Shown here: positions 12,290 through 14,507 of the stretch, piece by piece
Numbering within the stretch: the first letter of the stretch is position 1
How the letters are laid out: every line of letters begins with the position of its first letter
Source: CAYXVB01 sp964467785
GTDB taxonomy: Bacteria; Bdellovibrionota; UBA1018
Assembly: GCA_964467785.1 (NCBI GenBank)
Contig: CAYXVB010000091.1
Location: forward strand, 1 to 14,507
DNA: 14,507 nucleotides
Direction of reading: 5' to 3'
Translations under genes and position numbers: made by a program
The notes under the pieces: generated by a model
The model's database searches: none
What the model was told of the DNA's origin: nothing
Seen by the model: only the letters and a program-made list of their open reading frames with translations

Positions 12290-13646
12290 AGCCAATCTCA
12301 CCGGCAGAAGACGGCTCTTTTTCATCTGCGTCCTGGCGATCACCCTGGGCGGCGTCGCGATGCTCGTGGCGAAGTCGCTGATAGTCAGCATCGCCTTCCT
12401 GACGAACATCTTCTATTTCCAGAGATTCGAGGTGACCGACATCAGCCCCGCGTCAAACGAGCTGGGCGCGCGGGGCGTGTTCATACCGGTCATCGGCGGA
12501 CTACTCGTGGGGCTTATGGCAAGATTCGGCTCCCCGGCCATTCGTGGCCACGGAATTCCCGAGGCCATGGAAACCATCCTCCTGCGCGGAAGCAAGATTC
12601 CCAAACGCATCGCGCTTCTCAAGCCGCTTTCCGCCGCGATCTCGATCGGATCCGGAGGACCGTTCGGAGCCGAAGGGCCTATCATCGCGACCGGAGGCGC
12701 CTTGGGATCAGTCTGCGGCCAGATACTTGCGGTTTCTCCCTACGAACGCAAAGTCCTCCTGGCCAGCGGAGCCGCCGCGGGAATGACCGCAATTTTCGGC
12801 ACCCCAATCTCAGCCGTGATTCTCGCGATCGAGCTGCTCCTGTTCGAGTTCCGCCCAAAGTCATTCATCCCCGTCGCCCTCGCCAGCGCGACTGCCGCCA
12901 CACTCCGCTTTGCCGACGCCGGTATCGAGCCCTTTATCAATATGCCCGCGCTCCAGACGCCTACGCCCTCCTCACTTCTCTTCTATCTTTTGATGGGCGT
13001 CGCATTCGGCTTTCTTTCGATCGTTGTTACCAAGTCGGTCTATTGGGTCGAGGATCAATTCGAGAAGTTACCCATACATTGGCTTTGGTGGCCGGCGATC
13101 GGTGGCCTGGCGGTCGGTATCATCGGGCTGATCCGCCCGGCAACTCTGGGGGTCGGATACACCAATATCTCCGCCTTTCTGGGCGGTGACGTAACCATCG
13201 TCTTCGTAGCCGGGCTGGTTTTCTGGAAATTCTTGTCCTGGGCGATCGCGCTCGGCAGCGGCACCTCAGGCGGAACATTGGCGCCGCTGCTGACCATCGG
13301 CTCTGGCCTCGGGTTGATCGCCGGCAAAACTGCGGCCGCACTCTTGCCGGGCCTTGGAGTGGACGTTCACGCCGCCGCGCTAGTCGGAATGGCCGCAATG
13401 TTTGCCGGCTGCTCCCATGCACTACTCGCTTCAGTCATCTTTGCCTTTGAGATCACGAAACAACCGGTAGGACTCGTTCCCATGCTGGGAGCATGCTCGG
13501 TCGCCTATCTGATCGCAAGCCATGGGATGAAGACCTCGATCATGACCGAAAAGATCGCCCGCCGCGGCGTCCATGTTCCCCATGAGTACTTCCCCCATCA
13601 GCAGCAAAGCGTGGAAACCGCGCCGCCCGGACTGCAGGGCAAATAA
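12255..13646 (+). CDS. CLC-family chloride channel or Cl-/H+ antiporter
   Basis: 463 residues, many hydrophobic helices. CLC signatures in order: RGHGIPEAM (97-105, for GSGIP), SGGPFGAEGPIIATGG (133-148, for GREGP) with gating Glu140, AIELLLFEFRP (191-201) where Glu193 aligns near the proton glutamate of the E. coli antiporter, and SGGTLAPLLTIGSG (338-351, for GxFxP). His99 replaces the anion-coordinating serine; this occurs in other bacterial CLCs as I recall, so it marks a subgroup. There are no C-terminal CBS domains; the tail is short and polar. The N-terminus before residue 20 is hydrophilic with HHH. It would move chloride or a related anion across the inner membrane. It overlaps the MarR gene by 35 bases, suggesting translational coupling and regulation by that protein. 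Channel versus exchanger cannot be settled. Confidence 0.88.
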   Translation: MKTPSTNHHHPEANLTGRRRLFFICVLAITLGGVAMLVAKSLIVSIAFLTNIFYFQRFEVTDISPASNELGARGVFIPVIGGLLVGLMARFGSPAIRGHGIPEAMETILLRGSKIPKRIALLKPLSAAISIGSGGPFGAEGPIIATGGALGSVCGQILAVSPYERKVLLASGAAAGMTAIFGTPISAVILAIELLLFEFRPKSFIPVALASATAATLRFADAGIEPFINMPALQTPTPSSLLFYLLMGVAFGFLSIVVTKSVYWVEDQFEKLPIHWLWWPAIGGLAVGIIGLIRPATLGVGYTNISAFLGGDVTIVFVAGLVFWKFLSWAIALGSGTSGGTLAPLLTIGSGLGLIAGKTAAALLPGLGVDVHAAALVGMAAMFAGCSHALLASVIFAFEITKQPVGLVPMLGACSVAYLIASHGMKTSIMTEKIARRGVHVPHEYFPHQQQSVETAPPGLQGK

Positions 13647-13648
13647 CA

Positions 13649-13669
13649 AGGCAATCCAAGGGACTGCCT
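13649..13669. terminator. Hairpin between convergent CLC and Gre-like genes
   Basis: AGGCA-a-TCC (13649-13657), loop AAG, GGA-c-TGCCT (13661-13669): nine-position stem with one A/C mismatch. It fills the 22-bp gap between the two stop codons. Like the hairpin at 457-482 it has a short loop and no T-run. Candidate shared terminator. Confidence 0.45.
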
Positions 13670-14097
13670 CATGAGATCGATTTCACGCGATAACGGCGCA
13701 CGCCGCCTCCGACCTCGACTTCGATTTCTTCGCCGGCCTTTCGGCCCATCACAGCCGTCCCGAGCGGTGATTGCGGCGTGATCACTTGGACTGGTCGATC
13801 GTCAATGCGCATCACCAGCCCACCTCCCGACGGCACGAGAAAGTAAAACGCTTCTCGCCCGCCATACTCCAGTTCCAGCAAAGCCGAAGGCACCGCGACT
13901 TCATCGGGACCCGAGTAATCCCGCAAAGGCAGGAATCGGAACATCACGAGCTGCTTTTCAATCTCGGTCGCTCGCGCGCCAGCGCCTGCATCAGGGCTGC
14001 CCGACAGCGACGCAAGCTCATCGGAGAGATAAGCCTGGATGTGCTCAATGATGACCTTCTTGCTCGGCTTGCCTGGCATGTTTGACGAATGAGCCAT
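13669..14097 (-). CDS. Short GreA/GreB-family (C-terminal domain) transcription factor
   Basis: 142 residues. The C-terminal half is a recognisable GreA/GreB FKBP-like domain: EAFYFLVPSGGGLVMRIDD (about 81-99) and VQVITPQSPLGTAVMGRKAG (102-121), ending in EIEVEVGGGVRRYRVKSI. The N-terminal part has two helices (KKVIIEHIQAYLSDELASL and ATEIEKQLVMFRFLPL) joined by a short Ser/Gly/Ala linker. In the usual members that linker is longer, with a conserved Tyr-Asp-Thr region (from memory), so the coil that enters the RNA polymerase channel seems shortened. It may bind RNA polymerase without stimulating cleavage. Start ATG at 14097; the GGGAG-like site lies 12 bases away, so M7 at 14079 is possible. 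It lies 60 bases downstream of rpoD on the same strand and is probably co-transcribed with it. Confidence 0.7.
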   Translation of the reverse strand: MAHSSNMPGKPSKKVIIEHIQAYLSDELASLSGSPDAGAGARATEIEKQLVMFRFLPLRDYSGPDEVAVPSALLELEYGGREAFYFLVPSGGGLVMRIDDRPVQVITPQSPLGTAVMGRKAGEEIEVEVGGGVRRYRVKSIS

Positions 14098-14157
14098 GTA
14101 GAAACACGTCTCCCTTCAAAACAGACCGGAAGTCGAAATGCCCTCCGGGCCGGATGA

Positions 14158-14507
14158 TCAATCCACGAAAGCTTTAAGCAGCTTCGCGCGCGAAGGATGG
14201 CGCAGCTTGCGCAGCGCTTTAGCCTCGATCTGACGGATACGCTCGCGGGTGACGAAGAAATCCTGGCCCACTTCCTCGAGGGTGTGGTCGGACTTTTCGC
14301 CAATACCAAAGCGCATACGTAGAACTTTTTCTTCGCGCGGCGTGAGCGTCGCGAGCACCTTGCGGGTCTGTTCGGACAGGTTGATGTTCATCACGGCTTC
14401 GGCCGGATTGATAATCTTCTTGTCCTCGATGAAATCGCCCAAGTATGAATCTTCCTCTTCACCGATCGGCGTCTCGAGAGAGATCGGCTCCTTGGCGATC
14501 TTGAGCA
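14158..14507 (-). CDS. rpoD: RNA polymerase sigma-70 factor RpoD, C-terminal part
   Basis: The last 115 or so residues of the primary sigma factor; the 5' part lies outside the window and the frame is open to 14507. The visible sequence opens in region 3 (KIAKEPISLETPIG, then DSYLGDFIEDK). Region 4.1 has LTPREEKVLRMRFGIG, and region 4.2, which binds the -35 element, has HTLEEVGQDFFVTRERIRQI and EAKALRKLRHPSR. These are near-identical to housekeeping RpoD throughout bacteria; the GEKSDHTLEEVGQDF form fits Bdellovibrionota and deltaproteobacterial relatives. An intact region 4.2 agrees with the good TTGACC/TATAAG promoter upstream of the MarR gene. The stop is TGA at 14158-14160. No strong terminator follows in the 60 bases before the Gre-like gene. 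Confidence 0.95.
   Translation of the reverse strand, partial: LKIAKEPISLETPIGEEEDSYLGDFIEDKKIINPAEAVMNINLSEQTRKVLATLTPREEKVLRMRFGIGEKSDHTLEEVGQDFFVTRERIRQIEAKALRKLRHPSRAKLLKAFVD

Noticed and set aside
1..14507. CRISPR arrays, tRNA genes, rRNA and insertion sequences
   Set aside because: No regularly spaced repeats, cloverleaf-like segments, rRNA motifs or transposase-like proteins were seen in reading both strands.

Overview
The window reads as a contig from a moderately GC-rich member of the Bdellovibrionota (Bdellovibrio/Oligoflexia-like) or a related former deltaproteobacterial lineage. Three things point there: the RpoD tail, the cluster of Glt-type gliding-machinery-like envelope proteins (an AgmX/PglI C-terminal domain protein, an outer-membrane beta-barrel, a TPR-like secreted protein), and the number of secreted proteins and lipoproteins of unknown function. 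This placement is inference from protein style; no rRNA is present. There are no tRNAs, insertion sequences or CRISPR arrays. One assembly gap of 10 N lies at 4442-4451.

Left part (1-5501). The tail of a helical-repeat protein runs on the plus strand to 464. A perfect 11-bp hairpin separates it from three minus-strand genes for envelope or exported proteins: a small coiled-coil protein (491 region to 1007), a very large exported protein (1253-4252) joining an N-terminal nucleotidyltransferase-like domain to a C-terminal SUMF1/FGE-type C-lectin-fold domain that lacks the catalytic cysteines, and a coiled-coil lipoprotein (4392-5501) interrupted by the gap. This side looks more AT-rich than the operon that follows.

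Central part (5502-10750). A divergent intergenic region with a striking inverted repeat in the leader precedes five plus-strand genes. They are joined by 4-bp start/stop overlaps, apart from one 6-nt spacer, and so form one operon. In order they encode a small secreted basic protein, an FHA-like/TM/AgmX-PglI protein (GltG-like), an outer-membrane beta-barrel protein, a TPR-like secreted protein, and a cytoplasmic GYF_2 plus degenerate PilZ-like protein. Together they would span cytoplasm, inner membrane, periplasm and outer membrane. This suggests a trans-envelope force- or signal-transmitting machine related to the Myxococcus Glt system, with the GYF module on its own protein.

Right part (10751-14507). 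A small two-helix membrane protein is followed by a stand-alone cyclic-nucleotide-binding-domain protein whose start codon lies inside a perfect hairpin. Next comes a MarR regulator overlapping a CLC chloride channel/antiporter gene; a strong sigma-70 promoter there is covered by a perfect 20-bp palindrome. Beyond a hairpin, on the minus strand, lie a shortened GreA/GreB-like factor and the 3' end of rpoD, likely co-transcribed from rpoD into the Gre-like gene.

No stretch over 300 bases lacks a gene. The longest intergenic regions are 1008-1252 and 5502-5719.
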